48,899 bases of DNA from Polycladidibacter stylochi. Its GTDB lineage: Bacteria > Pseudomonadota > Alphaproteobacteria > Rhizobiales > Stappiaceae. Both the position numbers and the translations under genes were made by a program. Location of the stretch: assembly GCF_001562055.1 (NCBI RefSeq), contig NZ_LLWE01000021.1, forward strand, positions 1 to 48,899, given 5' to 3'. Of the stretch, positions 18,536-27,576 are shown one piece after another. Positions within the stretch are counted from its first letter, which is position 1, and each line of letters opens with the position of its first letter. The notes below the pieces were generated by a model. It did not search any database. It saw nothing but the letters and a program-made list of their open reading frames with translations, and was not told where the DNA came from.

Positions 18536-18868
18536 ATGGCCAGAGGGTTGGACGCATTAATCGAACGTCAGATGATGAAAGCCAAAAGCCAAGGGCAGCT
18601 CTCTGATATTGCCGGTGAGGGCAAACCCCTGCCACGCCGTTATGGTGTACACCCCAAAGATGTCAGCGAAGCCCTGCAATTTCGAATGAAAGCTGATAAC
18701 CAGCTCCACAAAGACCCACAGCAGCTGGATGAAGCTATTCAAATGGCCCGCCAGGCCGTCATGGCTGCAAGCGATGCAGCAACCAAAAAACTGGCACAAA
18801 AGAAACTTGCGACCCTGGAACTACAAAAAACCATCGAGGCTGAAGCGAGAGCAGGCCTACTGCGCTAA
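18536..18868 (+). CDS. DUF1992 (DnaJ-homologue-like) small protein, copy 2
   Basis: A 110-residue paralogue of the protein at 16972. It has the same plan: L-D-A-L-I-E-R-Q-M-M-K-A-K-S-Q-G-Q-L-S-D, then G-E-G-K-P-L-P and a charged helical tail. A clear CGGAGG ribosome site precedes ATG 18536. The two copies have diverged well beyond recent tandem duplication. Function unknown; it may act in the same process as copy 1. Confidence 0.83.
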   Translation: MARGLDALIERQMMKAKSQGQLSDIAGEGKPLPRRYGVHPKDVSEALQFRMKADNQLHKDPQQLDEAIQMARQAVMAASDAATKKLAQKKLATLELQKTIEAEARAGLLR

Positions 18869-18893
18869 GCCTCTGTGCTAGCGCGATTACCAG

Positions 18894-20147
18894 CTATGAA
18901 TGGCGTTGCTGGCGCAAGCGTTGTAAGGCGCGCCAAAAGGTTAAAAGCCCGGCAAGCATTGCGACAAACGCCAGTAAAAACGGCGCACCGGGGAAATAAA
19001 CAGTTTCCTCATGGTGTGTCGCCGCTGTAAACAATTGCGTCATAACCAGCGTAGAAACCACCATCGTCAGCCCGAAGAGGCTGGAAAGCGCTCCTTGCAT
19101 GGTGCCTTGATAATCTTGTGGCACCAAGCAGCTCATCAATCCGGTAAGGGCAGGGGGTACTAATGCCCCTAAAACAGAAAGCGGTAGCAACAGCATAATG
19201 GTTAGGTTGTTTTGCGCCAAAGCAAAACCCAAAAGTGCCAGTGTTGCGCATAAAAAGCCCACCAGTGCCGTGGTTGCTTCACCGTATTTGGGCACAACAA
19301 AACGAATAAGCCCGCCTTTCACGCCGGAAAAACCAAAACCGACAACAGCGAGCGAGAGCCCCACCTGTGTACTCGACCAACCAAACGCCTCCATCGTAAA
19401 ATATGGCCAAATAACGGTATAAGCATTATTGGCAAACTGGAACAATACCAGCGCGGTCATAAACCAGCCTATGCGACTTAGCCGCACAATTTGCGTGACT
19501 GCACCAATCGGGTTGGCTTTATGAAAGGAAAAAGCGCGCCGCCGATCATTTGGCAATGTTTCAGGCATATAAAACAGCCCATAGGTCAAGGTTAGCGCCA
19601 TTAAAATGGCGGCGCAATAAAACGGCACCCGCGTACCGATTTCCCCCAGCACACCGCCAATAACCGGCCCAAAAATAAACCCGGCCCCAATGCATGCTCC
19701 CACCATGCCAAAACGTTTGGCGCGGGTTCGGTTGCCAGAAATATCGGCAATCGAGGCATAGGCTGTGGCATAGGTTGCACTTGCAGCCCCCGCAATCAGC
19801 CTGCCAACAAATAATAGCCATAGGCTCTGCGTAAAAGTCATGATTAAATAATCAATCACCAGTACAAATAGCGAAAAGAGCAATACCGGCCGTCGTCCAA
19901 ATCGGTCCGAAAGTGCGCCATAGGTCGAGCCACATAAAAATTGCATACCAGCATAAAGCGCCGCGATGTAGCCGCCAAGTGCTGCGGCCCCGCTAATATC
20001 GCGAGCACTGAGTTCGGTAATCAGTGAAGGCATTACGGGTATAATTAAACCCGCCCCCACAGCATTTAAAAAGCTGGTGCCACCAATGAAAATTAAAATT
20101 GCGATAGGGCGCTTGTTCTTTGCTTGGGGCACAGGGGAAGCAGGCAT
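18894..20147 (-). CDS. MFS multidrug/tetracycline-type efflux transporter
   Basis: A 417-residue inner-membrane proton antiporter of the major facilitator superfamily, DHA1/TetA-like branch, with about 12 helices. Motif A is clear after helix 2 (G-A-L-S-D-R-F-G-R-R-P-V-L-L). Motif C-like G-x-x-x-G-P-V-I-G-G follows in helix 5 (F-I-F-G-P-V-I-G-G-V-L-G). The N-terminal helix carries N-A-V-G-A-G-L-I-I-P-V-M-P, as in TetA/Bcr-type exporters. Substrate cannot be told from sequence; the tetracycline label is family resemblance only. It is monocistronic, convergent with the DUF1992 gene. Confidence 0.87.
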   Translation of the reverse strand: MPASPVPQAKNKRPIAILIFIGGTSFLNAVGAGLIIPVMPSLITELSARDISGAAALGGYIAALYAGMQFLCGSTYGALSDRFGRRPVLLFSLFVLVIDYLIMTFTQSLWLLFVGRLIAGAASATYATAYASIADISGNRTRAKRFGMVGACIGAGFIFGPVIGGVLGEIGTRVPFYCAAILMALTLTYGLFYMPETLPNDRRRAFSFHKANPIGAVTQIVRLSRIGWFMTALVLFQFANNAYTVIWPYFTMEAFGWSSTQVGLSLAVVGFGFSGVKGGLIRFVVPKYGEATTALVGFLCATLALLGFALAQNNLTIMLLLPLSVLGALVPPALTGLMSCLVPQDYQGTMQGALSSLFGLTMVVSTLVMTQLFTAATHHEETVYFPGAPFLLAFVAMLAGLLTFWRALQRLRQQRHS

Positions 20148-20229
20148 TGTTTTCTCTTTAAATCAACATGCCGCTATGTATCAGACAAGCCGGTGAAGTA
20201 AAGAAAAAACAATGCGCTTAATATAAGGA

Positions 20230-21036
20230 CTAATCGGCAGCCTTTGCGTTTTTCATTTGCTCCTTAGCGCCCATTTGGGCAAAAAACGATGCAATTGCCT
20301 TCTGTGCTTCATCACTTTCCCATCGGTCTGCCAGTTTTTCTACTGAATGGGCCACCTGTTCCTTTTGAGAAGAGCGAGACAAGTACAGGCAAAGTTGCTT
20401 GGCTTCACTTACTGCCCCGGGTGCGCAGCGCAAGAACGCATCCGCTTCTTCCAATGTGGCATCTCCAAGCTGACGCGAGTTCACAACCTGGCTGACCAGC
20501 CCCAGCCGTTGCGCCTCATGCGCCGAAAAACTTTTAGCATTCATAAAAACTTGCCGTGCAGCACCTTCTCCGAGGCGGCGTACCACGTATGGGCCAATAG
20601 TTGCCGGTATAAGCCCAAGTCGGGTTTCGGTAAGCGCAAACTGGCAATCATCTGCAGCCACCACAATATCGCAAACGCTCAACAAACCAACGCCACCGCC
20701 GTAAGCTGGTCCATTGACCTTGGCAATAATCGGCTTAGTGAAATTGTCTATGCGCTCTAACATCTTGGCAAGGCGCGTTGCTTCGTCAATTTTTGCCTGC
20801 CGCGGTTTTCGTGCTTGGTCTTGCATCCACTTCAAATCGCCACCAGCACAAAAAGTTCTACCAATAGCTGCAAGTATAACCACACGGGTTTCCGTGTCTT
20901 TTTCAAGTATATTTAAAATTGAAACAAACTCATCCATCATTTGGGAATTGATGGCATTACGTTTTTCAGGCCGATCTAGGCTAATTGTTGTTATTCCAGA
21001 TTCCAGATTTTCAATGCGCAGCGTTTCATAAAACAT
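20230..21036 (-). CDS. liuC: Enoyl-CoA hydratase family; probable 3-methylglutaconyl-CoA hydratase
   Basis: A 268-residue crotonase-fold enzyme, the last gene of the leucine/isovalerate operon. In that pathway it would hydrate 3-methylglutaconyl-CoA to HMG-CoA. Crotonase signatures are visible: R-P-E-K-R-N-A-I-N near residue 21, oxyanion-hole segment F-C-A-G-G-D-L-K-W-M, and the second G-G-G-V-G-L near 112. The exact substrate is inferred from position between MCC, HMG-CoA lyase and the operon end. The start overlaps the HMG-CoA lyase gene by 11 bases. Confidence 0.88.
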   Translation of the reverse strand: MFYETLRIENLESGITTISLDRPEKRNAINSQMMDEFVSILNILEKDTETRVVILAAIGRTFCAGGDLKWMQDQARKPRQAKIDEATRLAKMLERIDNFTKPIIAKVNGPAYGGGVGLLSVCDIVVAADDCQFALTETRLGLIPATIGPYVVRRLGEGAARQVFMNAKSFSAHEAQRLGLVSQVVNSRQLGDATLEEADAFLRCAPGAVSEAKQLCLYLSRSSQKEQVAHSVEKLADRWESDEAQKAIASFFAQMGAKEQMKNAKAAD

Positions 21037-21892
21037 GGTTGCGTTCCTTCAACTGGTGGCAATATCTTTCCGCTTTCTCCAATGCATCTACGTCAAGCCC
21101 TGTAATATATCCTAAAGAATGCGCCAGCCTTGCAACTGCAACCGTACTAACGTTTCCCTTGGCTCCGGGCGCATAGGGGCAACCTCCCATACCGCCAATC
21201 GCGCTGTCAAAAACACGTAAACCTAGATTGAGTGACGCCGCCACATTTTCAAGCGCCCGATCTCCCGTATCATGAAAATGACCAGCTACTTGTGCTGCAT
21301 CACATGTTTTCAGCACGGCGTTCAGCATTGCTTCTGTTGTTGCCGGTGTGCCAGCGCCAATCGTATCTCCAAGCGAAACCTCGTAGCAGCCCATATCCAG
21401 CAGCCGCCGTGTTACCTTTGCCACCTGCTCGGGCGTTGTTGGCCCATCATAAGGGCAGGCAATCACACAGGAAACATAGCCGCGCACGGGCATGCCCTCG
21501 GTGCGGGCGCGAGTAATAACGGGGGCAAAACGCCCAAACGCCTCATCAATGGAGCAATTGATGTTGGCCTTGCTAAACCCTTCAGAGGCAGAGCCAAACA
21601 CAGCAACCTCGTCAGCGCCAGCTGCAACCGCCGCCTCATAGCCACGCATATTTGGGGTGAGGGCGGTATACTTCACCCCTTCCTTGCGCGTGATGCCCGC
21701 CATAACTTGTGCAGCGTCGGCCAGCTGTGGCACCCATTTAGGCGAAACAAAACTGGTTGCCTCTATCTTTTCATAGCCACAAGCTGAGAGCAGATTGATA
21801 AGTTCTATCTTTGCCTCGGTCGCAATGATGCGCTTTTCGTTCTGCAAGCCGTCACGCGGTGCCATTTCGACGATTTTTACCTGCTTACTCAT
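21026..21892 (-). CDS. liuE: Hydroxymethylglutaryl-CoA lyase
   Basis: A 288-residue TIM-barrel lyase of the HMGL family that splits HMG-CoA into acetoacetate and acetyl-CoA. The N-terminal signature E-M-A-P-R-D-G-L-Q-N-E-K carries the catalytic Arg/Asp. The active-site Cys lies in G-G-M-G-G-C-P-Y-A-P-G-A-K-G-N. Metal-binding His residues are in H-F-H-D-T. It overlaps liuD by four bases (ATGA) and liuC by 11, so translation is coupled. Confidence 0.95.
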   Translation of the reverse strand: MSKQVKIVEMAPRDGLQNEKRIIATEAKIELINLLSACGYEKIEATSFVSPKWVPQLADAAQVMAGITRKEGVKYTALTPNMRGYEAAVAAGADEVAVFGSASEGFSKANINCSIDEAFGRFAPVITRARTEGMPVRGYVSCVIACPYDGPTTPEQVAKVTRRLLDMGCYEVSLGDTIGAGTPATTEAMLNAVLKTCDAAQVAGHFHDTGDRALENVAASLNLGLRVFDSAIGGMGGCPYAPGAKGNVSTVAVARLAHSLGYITGLDVDALEKAERYCHQLKERNHVL

Positions 21893-23883
21893 GCCGCTTC
21901 CTCCTCTAGGGAAAGCAGCAGTTGCCCCTCATTGACTTGCGCGCCCTCTGCCACATGCACGCTGGCCACCACGCCATCTCGCGGGGCTTTGAGCGCATGT
22001 TCCATCTTCATTGCTTCGCTAATCACCAGCGTTTGCCCTGCTTGCACTGTGTCGCCTGCCGCCACTTGTACCGCCAAAACAAGCCCTGGCATGGCAGCGC
22101 AAATGCTATTGCCAGCCTCTGTGCTGTCATCCTCGGCAGTTAATTGGTCAAGCGCAGTGAAAGCGTAGTGCTCTGCCTCGCATGCAACTGAAATTTGCAT
22201 TCTGTGTTGTGAAACGCGGTAGGTCCTTTGCTGCCCTTGGCTCTTCACGCGCAGGTTTTCGCCTTCCTTGGCGATGATTTGCAGCTCAACATGCTCATCA
22301 CCAATCGCAGCAGTAAAGCGGTTTGCCGCTAGAATGCCAAGTGTGACATCAAGCAGCGCATCGCCCCATTGCAAATGGCAATGCTGTGTTGCAGATCCAA
22401 AGTGCCGCCAGCCGGTGAGCGATGCAAACGGCTCTTTTGCATCTTGTCCGGCTTGATCTTGTAGCAAACCCAGCTCGGCAATGGCAGCGAGCGCGATTAT
22501 GAGAGATGACGGCTTTGCCGGCAGGGTGAGGCTCTCGAGCTGGCGGTCAATAAGCAGGGTGTTCATTTCGCCAGCCACAAATTCTGGCTGTTGTGATAGG
22601 CGAAGCAAAAACGCTGCGTTGGTTGTGGTGCCTTCTATATTCGTTGCGAGAAGGGCCGCTTTCAGCTTGGCAAGCGCGCTGGCGCGGTCATTTCCATGCA
22701 CAATGAGCTTGGCGATCATCGGGTCGTAATAGGGAGTAATGCTATCACCAGCACGTACCCCGCTATCCACTCGCGCCAATTCAAAGGGTAAGTTAAGAGC
22801 CGCAATCTCGCCAATGGCTGGCAGAAAGTTGTTTGCTGGATCTTCTGCATAAACGCGCGCCTCAAAGCTGTGGCCGCGCATTTGCAACGCGTTCTGCCTT
22901 TTTGGCAAAGGAGCACCTGCCGCCACTTGCAACTGCCACAACACCAGATCTTCGCCGGTGATTGCTTCGGTTACGGGGTGCTCCACCTGCAAGCGGGTGT
23001 TCATCTCCATAAACCAGAACTTGTCAGCCTGTAGCCCGTTTGAGCTATCGCAGATGAATTCAACCGTGCCAGCCCCCTCATAGCCCACCGCTTGCGCGGC
23101 TTTTACAGCAGCAGCGCCCATGATTTCGCGCATATCGAAGCTCATGCCGGGGGCGGGGGCTTCCTCAATCACCTTTTGGTGGCGCCGCTGTAGCGAACAA
23201 TCGCGCTCGAACAAATGCACAGCATTGCCGTGGCTATCGGCAAAAACCTGTACTTCCACATGGCGGGGGCTGGCGATGTACTTCTCTATCAGCACATGCC
23301 CATCGCCAAAGCTGGCAAGGCCCTCGCGCTGGGCGCTTAGCAAAGCCTCATGAAAATCATCCGCCTGCTCTACTTTGCGCATGCCTTTGCCGCCACCGCC
23401 CGCGCGGGCCTTGATCAACACCGGATAGCCGATCAGTTCGGCCTGCCTTGCTAAAAAATCCACTTCCTGTTCCTCGCCATGATATCCCGGCACCACCGGC
23501 ACACCCGAGCGCGCCATTAAGGCTTTGGCGGTATCTTTTAGCCCCATGGCGCGAATAGCACGGGCAGGCGGGCCGATAAACGTCAGCCCGGCCGCTTCCA
23601 CGGCCTCGACAAACGCCGGATTTTCAGAAAGGAAACCATAGCCGGGGTGTATCGCCTGTGCGCCGCTGGCGAGCGCTGCGGCTATGATCCGCTCAATGTT
23701 GAGATAGCTCTCGCCAACGGTAGAGCCGCCAATGTGATAGGCCTCATCTGCCATGGCCACATGCAGCGCGTTTTCATCCGCATCAGAGTACACCGCCACA
23801 ACACAAATGCCTTGCGCCTTGGCGGTGCGGGCAATGCGGCAGGCAATTTCACCACGATTTGCAATCAGGATTTTGCTGAACAT
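21889..23883 (-). CDS. liuD: Methylcrotonyl-CoA carboxylase, biotin-containing alpha subunit
   Basis: A 664-residue alpha subunit of 3-methylcrotonyl-CoA carboxylase with biotin carboxylase and biotin carrier domains. I start at ATG 23883, giving M-F-S-K-I-L-I-A-N-R-G-E-I-A, the standard N-terminus; a longer frame from 23937 runs into liuB. ATP-grasp glycine loop K-A-R-A-G-G-G-G-K-G-M is near residue 158. Carboxylase motif R-D-C-S-L-Q-R-R-H-Q-K follows near 234. Biotin site S-E-A-M-K-M-E-H lies about 40 residues from the C-terminus, with the carboxylated Lys between two Met. The partner beta subunit lies 10 bases upstream. Confidence 0.95.
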   Translation of the reverse strand: MFSKILIANRGEIACRIARTAKAQGICVVAVYSDADENALHVAMADEAYHIGGSTVGESYLNIERIIAAALASGAQAIHPGYGFLSENPAFVEAVEAAGLTFIGPPARAIRAMGLKDTAKALMARSGVPVVPGYHGEEQEVDFLARQAELIGYPVLIKARAGGGGKGMRKVEQADDFHEALLSAQREGLASFGDGHVLIEKYIASPRHVEVQVFADSHGNAVHLFERDCSLQRRHQKVIEEAPAPGMSFDMREIMGAAAVKAAQAVGYEGAGTVEFICDSSNGLQADKFWFMEMNTRLQVEHPVTEAITGEDLVLWQLQVAAGAPLPKRQNALQMRGHSFEARVYAEDPANNFLPAIGEIAALNLPFELARVDSGVRAGDSITPYYDPMIAKLIVHGNDRASALAKLKAALLATNIEGTTTNAAFLLRLSQQPEFVAGEMNTLLIDRQLESLTLPAKPSSLIIALAAIAELGLLQDQAGQDAKEPFASLTGWRHFGSATQHCHLQWGDALLDVTLGILAANRFTAAIGDEHVELQIIAKEGENLRVKSQGQQRTYRVSQHRMQISVACEAEHYAFTALDQLTAEDDSTEAGNSICAAMPGLVLAVQVAAGDTVQAGQTLVISEAMKMEHALKAPRDGVVASVHVAEGAQVNEGQLLLSLEEEAA

Positions 23884-23893
23884 CTCCGCGCTC

Positions 23894-25501
23894 CTACATT
23901 CTGAATACGCCAAAGCGCGTCTCTTCAATGGGGGCATTCAGGCAAGCGGCTAAGGATAGGCCAAGCACCTCGCGCGTTTTGCGCGGGTCGATCACCCCGT
24001 CATCCCACAGGCGGGCGGAGGCATAAAGCGGATGCCCTTGCTCTTCAAACTGCGTCACTATCGGGGCCTTGAAGGCCTCTTCATCTGCGGCGCTCCACGT
24101 GCCGCCCTTGCGCTCGATACCATCGCGGCGCACAGTTGCCAGCACGCCGGCTGCCTGTGCCCCGCCCATGACAGAAATGCGTGAATTCGGCCATGTCCAT
24201 AAAAAGCGCGGCGAGTACGCCCGCCCGCACATGCCATAATTGCCTGCGCCAAACGAGCCGCCAATGATTACAGTGAGTTTGGGAACTTTGGCGCAGGCCA
24301 CCGCTGTCACCAGCTTGGCGCCATCCTTGGCGATACCGCCCGCCTCGTATTTTTGGCCCACCATGAAACCGGTGATGTTTTGTAGGAAAATCAACGGGAT
24401 TTTCCGCTGGCAACACAGCTCGACAAAATGTGCACCTTTCAAGGCGGCCTCGGAAAATAGAATGCCGTTATTGGCGATTATGCCTACTGGCATGCCATTG
24501 AGATGCGCAAAGCCCGTAACCAGCGTGGTGCCATAGCGGGCTTTAAATTCGTCAAAACGGGAGCCGTCGGTAATACGGGCAATCACCTCGCGTACATCAT
24601 AGGGGGTTTTCAAGTCGGCTGGGACAACACCCAGCAGCTCTGCGGGGTCGTAGAGCGGCTCTTCCACCTTGCGCCTTGCCAATTGCGCGGGCTTTGTTCG
24701 GTTCAAATTACGCAGGGCTTGCCGAGCAAGGGCTAGGGCATGGGCATCGTCCCGCGCCAAAACATCCGCGACACCGGAGAGGCGCGTATGGACATCGCCG
24801 CCGCCGAGATCTTCCGCGCTCACCACTTCGCCCGTGGCCGCTTTCACCAGTGGCGGACCGGCAAGGAAGATTGTTCCCTGTTCGCGCACGATAATGGTTT
24901 CATCGCACATGGCGGGCACATAGGCACCACCTGCGGTGCATGAACCCATCACCACCGCAATCTGGGCGATGCCCTCGGCTGACATGGTGGCTTGATTAAA
25001 GAAGATACGGCCAAAATGCTCTTTGTCTGGAAATACCTCGTCTTGCTGAGGCAGATTTGCCCCGCCAGAATCCACTAGGTAGATACAGGGCAGGCGGTTT
25101 TCCCGCGCAATTTCTTGCGCCCGCAAATGCTTCTTGACGGAGAGCGGGAAGTAGGTGCCGCCTTTAACTGTGGCATCATTGGCCAGCACCATGCATTCTT
25201 GGCCTTCGATGCGGCCGATGCCAGCAATCATCCCTGCGGCGGGACACGCGCCCTCATACATGCCATGGGCTGCAAACTGCCCCACCTCCAAAAACGGCGA
25301 GCCGGGGTCGAGTAGCCGCGCCACCCGCTCGCGCGGCAGTATCTTGCCGCGCCCTTCGTGCCGGTTGCGTGCTTCTGCGCCGCCGCCTGCCACTGCCAGA
25401 GCGCTGGCATTTTCTACCTGCGCCAGCGCGGCCAAATGTGCCGCTTCATTTGCCGCGTAGTCGGGCGATGCAGCGCCTAGGGTGGATCGGAGCGCACTCA
25501 T
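23894..25501 (-). CDS. liuB: Methylcrotonyl-CoA carboxylase, carboxyltransferase beta subunit
   Basis: A 535-residue carboxyltransferase that moves CO2 from carboxybiotin to 3-methylcrotonyl-CoA. Both crotonase-like halves are seen: [14 protein letters not shown] near residue 58, [11 protein letters not shown] near 141, and in the second half N-I-T-G-F-M-V-G and [15 protein letters not shown]. The signature [11 protein letters not shown] near the end is typical of MCC beta. Length is the family norm. Its start overlaps the liuA stop by one base. Confidence 0.95.
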   Translation of the reverse strand: MSALRSTLGAASPDYAANEAAHLAALAQVENASALAVAGGGAEARNRHEGRGKILPRERVARLLDPGSPFLEVGQFAAHGMYEGACPAAGMIAGIGRIEGQECMVLANDATVKGGTYFPLSVKKHLRAQEIARENRLPCIYLVDSGGANLPQQDEVFPDKEHFGRIFFNQATMSAEGIAQIAVVMGSCTAGGAYVPAMCDETIIVREQGTIFLAGPPLVKAATGEVVSAEDLGGGDVHTRLSGVADVLARDDAHALALARQALRNLNRTKPAQLARRKVEEPLYDPAELLGVVPADLKTPYDVREVIARITDGSRFDEFKARYGTTLVTGFAHLNGMPVGIIANNGILFSEAALKGAHFVELCCQRKIPLIFLQNITGFMVGQKYEAGGIAKDGAKLVTAVACAKVPKLTVIIGGSFGAGNYGMCGRAYSPRFLWTWPNSRISVMGGAQAAGVLATVRRDGIERKGGTWSAADEEAFKAPIVTQFEEQGHPLYASARLWDDGVIDPRKTREVLGLSLAACLNAPIEETRFGVFRM

Positions 25502-26664
25502 TACGCGGTTTCCTTGAAGAGCTCGCGCCCGATGAGCATGCGGCGAATTTCCGAGGTGCCCGCGCCGATCTCATAAAGCTTGGCATCTCGCACAAGGCGG
25601 CCTGTTGGATACTCGTTGATATAACCATTGCCGCCAAGGCTTTGCAGTGCCTCAAGTGCCACCTGCGTTGCTTTCTCGGCTGAGTATAATATGCAGCCAG
25701 CCGCGTCCTTACGCGTTGTCTCACCGCGATCACATGCCTGTGCCACTGCATAAACATAGGCGCGGCAAGCATTGGTGGTGGCGTACATATCGGCGATTTT
25801 GCCTTGCATCAGCTGAAATTCGCCTATGGCTTGGTCAAATTGCTTGCGCTCGTGAATGTAAGGCATCACCACATCCAGCGCCGCCGCCATAATGCCGAGT
25901 GGCCCGCCGGAAAGCACCACGCGCTCATAATCAAGGCCCGACATCAGCACCCGCACGCCGCCGCCCAGTTGGCCCAGAACATTTTCTTCCGGCACCATGC
26001 AATCTTCAAACACCAGCTCGCAAGTATTGGAGCCGCGCATGCCCAACTTGTCGAGCTTCTGCGCTGTCGAAAACCCGGCAAACCCGCGCTCGATAATAAA
26101 GGCTGTGATGCCACGCGACCCGGCCTCGGGATCGGTTTTGGCGTAAACCACCAGCGTGTGCGCATCCGGCCCGTTGGTGATCCACATTTTGTTGCCATTC
26201 AAAACGTAATGATCGCCGCGTTTTTCTGCCCGTAGCCGCATGCCAACAACGTCTGATCCCGCTCCCGGTTCTGACATGGCCAGCGCGCCAATATGTTCGC
26301 CGCTGCATAGTTTAGGTAGATACTTTGCTTTCTGCTCGGGCGTGCCATGCCGGTTGATCTGGTTCACGCACAAATTTGAATGCGCCCCGTACGATAGACC
26401 GATTGAAGCCGAGGCACGGGAAATCTCCTCTACCGCCACCACATGGGCCAGATACCCCATGCCAGAGCCGCCATAGGCAGGATCGGCGGTGACCCCCAGC
26501 AGGCCAAGTTCTCCCAACTGCGGCCATAAATCTGCAGCAAACGTGTTGGTCGCATCAATCTGCGCAGCCCGTGGTGCCAACTTCTCTTGCGCCCATCGCT
26601 GCGTCATCTCGCGTAGGGCATCAATCTCTTCGCCCAATCCAAAATTCAAACTATTGCTGAACAT
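25501..26664 (-). CDS. liuA: Isovaleryl-CoA dehydrogenase
   Basis: A 387-residue acyl-CoA dehydrogenase, first enzyme of the operon, oxidising isovaleryl-CoA to 3-methylcrotonyl-CoA with FAD. Start chosen at ATG 26664 ([11 protein letters not shown]), the usual N-terminus of the family. Landmarks are [15 protein letters not shown], and the subgroup motif [13 protein letters not shown]. The Glu of that motif is the catalytic base specific to isovaleryl-CoA dehydrogenases. C-terminal [12 protein letters not shown] also fits. The promoter should lie in the divergent region with the TetR gene. Confidence 0.95.
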   Translation of the reverse strand: MFSNSLNFGLGEEIDALREMTQRWAQEKLAPRAAQIDATNTFAADLWPQLGELGLLGVTADPAYGGSGMGYLAHVVAVEEISRASASIGLSYGAHSNLCVNQINRHGTPEQKAKYLPKLCSGEHIGALAMSEPGAGSDVVGMRLRAEKRGDHYVLNGNKMWITNGPDAHTLVVYAKTDPEAGSRGITAFIIERGFAGFSTAQKLDKLGMRGSNTCELVFEDCMVPEENVLGQLGGGVRVLMSGLDYERVVLSGGPLGIMAAALDVVMPYIHERKQFDQAIGEFQLMQGKIADMYATTNACRAYVYAVAQACDRGETTRKDAAGCILYSAEKATQVALEALQSLGGNGYINEYPTGRLVRDAKLYEIGAGTSEIRRMLIGRELFKETA

Positions 26665-26730
26665 CTCAAGAAGGCCTCCCGCTTTAACGCCACAGCCGGG
26701 CGTAACCGCCAATACAAATAACTGGTAATT

Positions 26731-26746
26731 AAACGAACGTACGTTT
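26731..26746. promoter_or_regulatory. Palindromic operator between liuA and the TetR gene
   Basis: AAACGAACGTACGTTT equals its reverse complement at 14 of 16 positions. It lies 66 bases before liuA and 85 before the regulator. TATAAT at 26752-26757 on the plus strand could be the -10 of the regulator gene, which would put the palindrome between its -35 and -10. The size and shape fit a TetR dimer site. Confidence 0.65.
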
Positions 26747-26831
26747 GAATATATAATGCAAAACAGTTAAGCTGCAATCAAACCTTGGAATAGGTCTGCG
26801 CGAAAACGAATGGGTATTTGAGAGTAGGAAT

Positions 26832-27431
26832 ATGGCTAGAACCAAAGGTTCCATAGGCAAGGACACACAGGCGGCCATTTGGCAAACCGCAAAAAAACTG
26901 ATCGTAGCACACGGCTTTGAAGCGATGACGCTGCGCCAGCTGGCGCGAGAAGTAGGGCTGCAACCTGCTTCGATCTACCGCTATATCAATAGCAAAGATG
27001 AGCTGCTGCAAAGCCTGATGCTAGAGCATATGGGCCAACTACTCACTGCTTGTCAAAAGGCTGTGCCTCAACATGCCACCGCCTCGCAGAAGCTGAAAGC
27101 GTTTGTCGCCTTCCATATCCGCTACCATATCGAGCGCCGCGCGGATGTCATCCTTGCAAACTTGGAGCTACGCTCCATGCAGGGCGAAGCCCGCGCCCAA
27201 GTGGTTACCAAGCGCCGCACCTATGAAGAGCAGCTCATCGCCATACTCGAGCACGGGCGAAATGAAGGGGCATTCGCCATCGAGGAGTTGGAAGTCGCGG
27301 CCTACGCCATTCTTGCCATGCTGACGGGTGTTTGTTTTTGGTACAATGCGGAGGGTCGCCTTTCGATCGAACAAATCATTGCTGAGCATCAGGCACTTGT
27401 CATGCAAGGCGTGGCACGTACGGCGTTATAG
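26832..27431 (+). CDS. TetR/AcrR family regulator of the liu operon
   Basis: A 199-residue TetR-family repressor. The N-terminal helix-turn-helix is clear (A-M-T-L-R-Q-L-A-R-E-V-G-L, then A-S-I-Y-R-Y-I-N-S-K-D-E-L-L; about residues 35-63). The variable ligand-binding domain of about 130 residues follows. It is divergent from liuA with the palindrome between, so it probably represses liu genes and itself and is released by an acyl-CoA of the pathway. Both ligand and target are inferred from position. Many other proteobacteria use a MerR-type LiuR for this job. Confidence 0.87.
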   Translation: MARTKGSIGKDTQAAIWQTAKKLIVAHGFEAMTLRQLAREVGLQPASIYRYINSKDELLQSLMLEHMGQLLTACQKAVPQHATASQKLKAFVAFHIRYHIERRADVILANLELRSMQGEARAQVVTKRRTYEEQLIAILEHGRNEGAFAIEELEVAAYAILAMLTGVCFWYNAEGRLSIEQIIAEHQALVMQGVARTAL

Positions 27432-27501
27432 TACGTTATACGGCAGAGTTATATTTTAGTAAAAACGTAGTTTAAAATAATTCTAAGCAATAATACTTCA
27501 T

Positions 27502-27515
27502 TTGATATATATCAG
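27502..27515 (+). promoter_or_regulatory. FNR/Anr-type box upstream of cytochrome c peroxidase
   Basis: TTGATATATATCAG matches the FNR consensus TTGAT-N4-ATCAA in 9 of 10 defined positions. It is 61 bases before the peroxidase start, a good place for activation. Cytochrome c peroxidase genes are classic FNR/Anr targets. Confidence 0.65.
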
Positions 27516-27576
27516 TGAGGAAGCTGAGAATAATTCTAGTCTTTTCCAATGGGGCAGAACCTCCTGGGAGAGAGTG

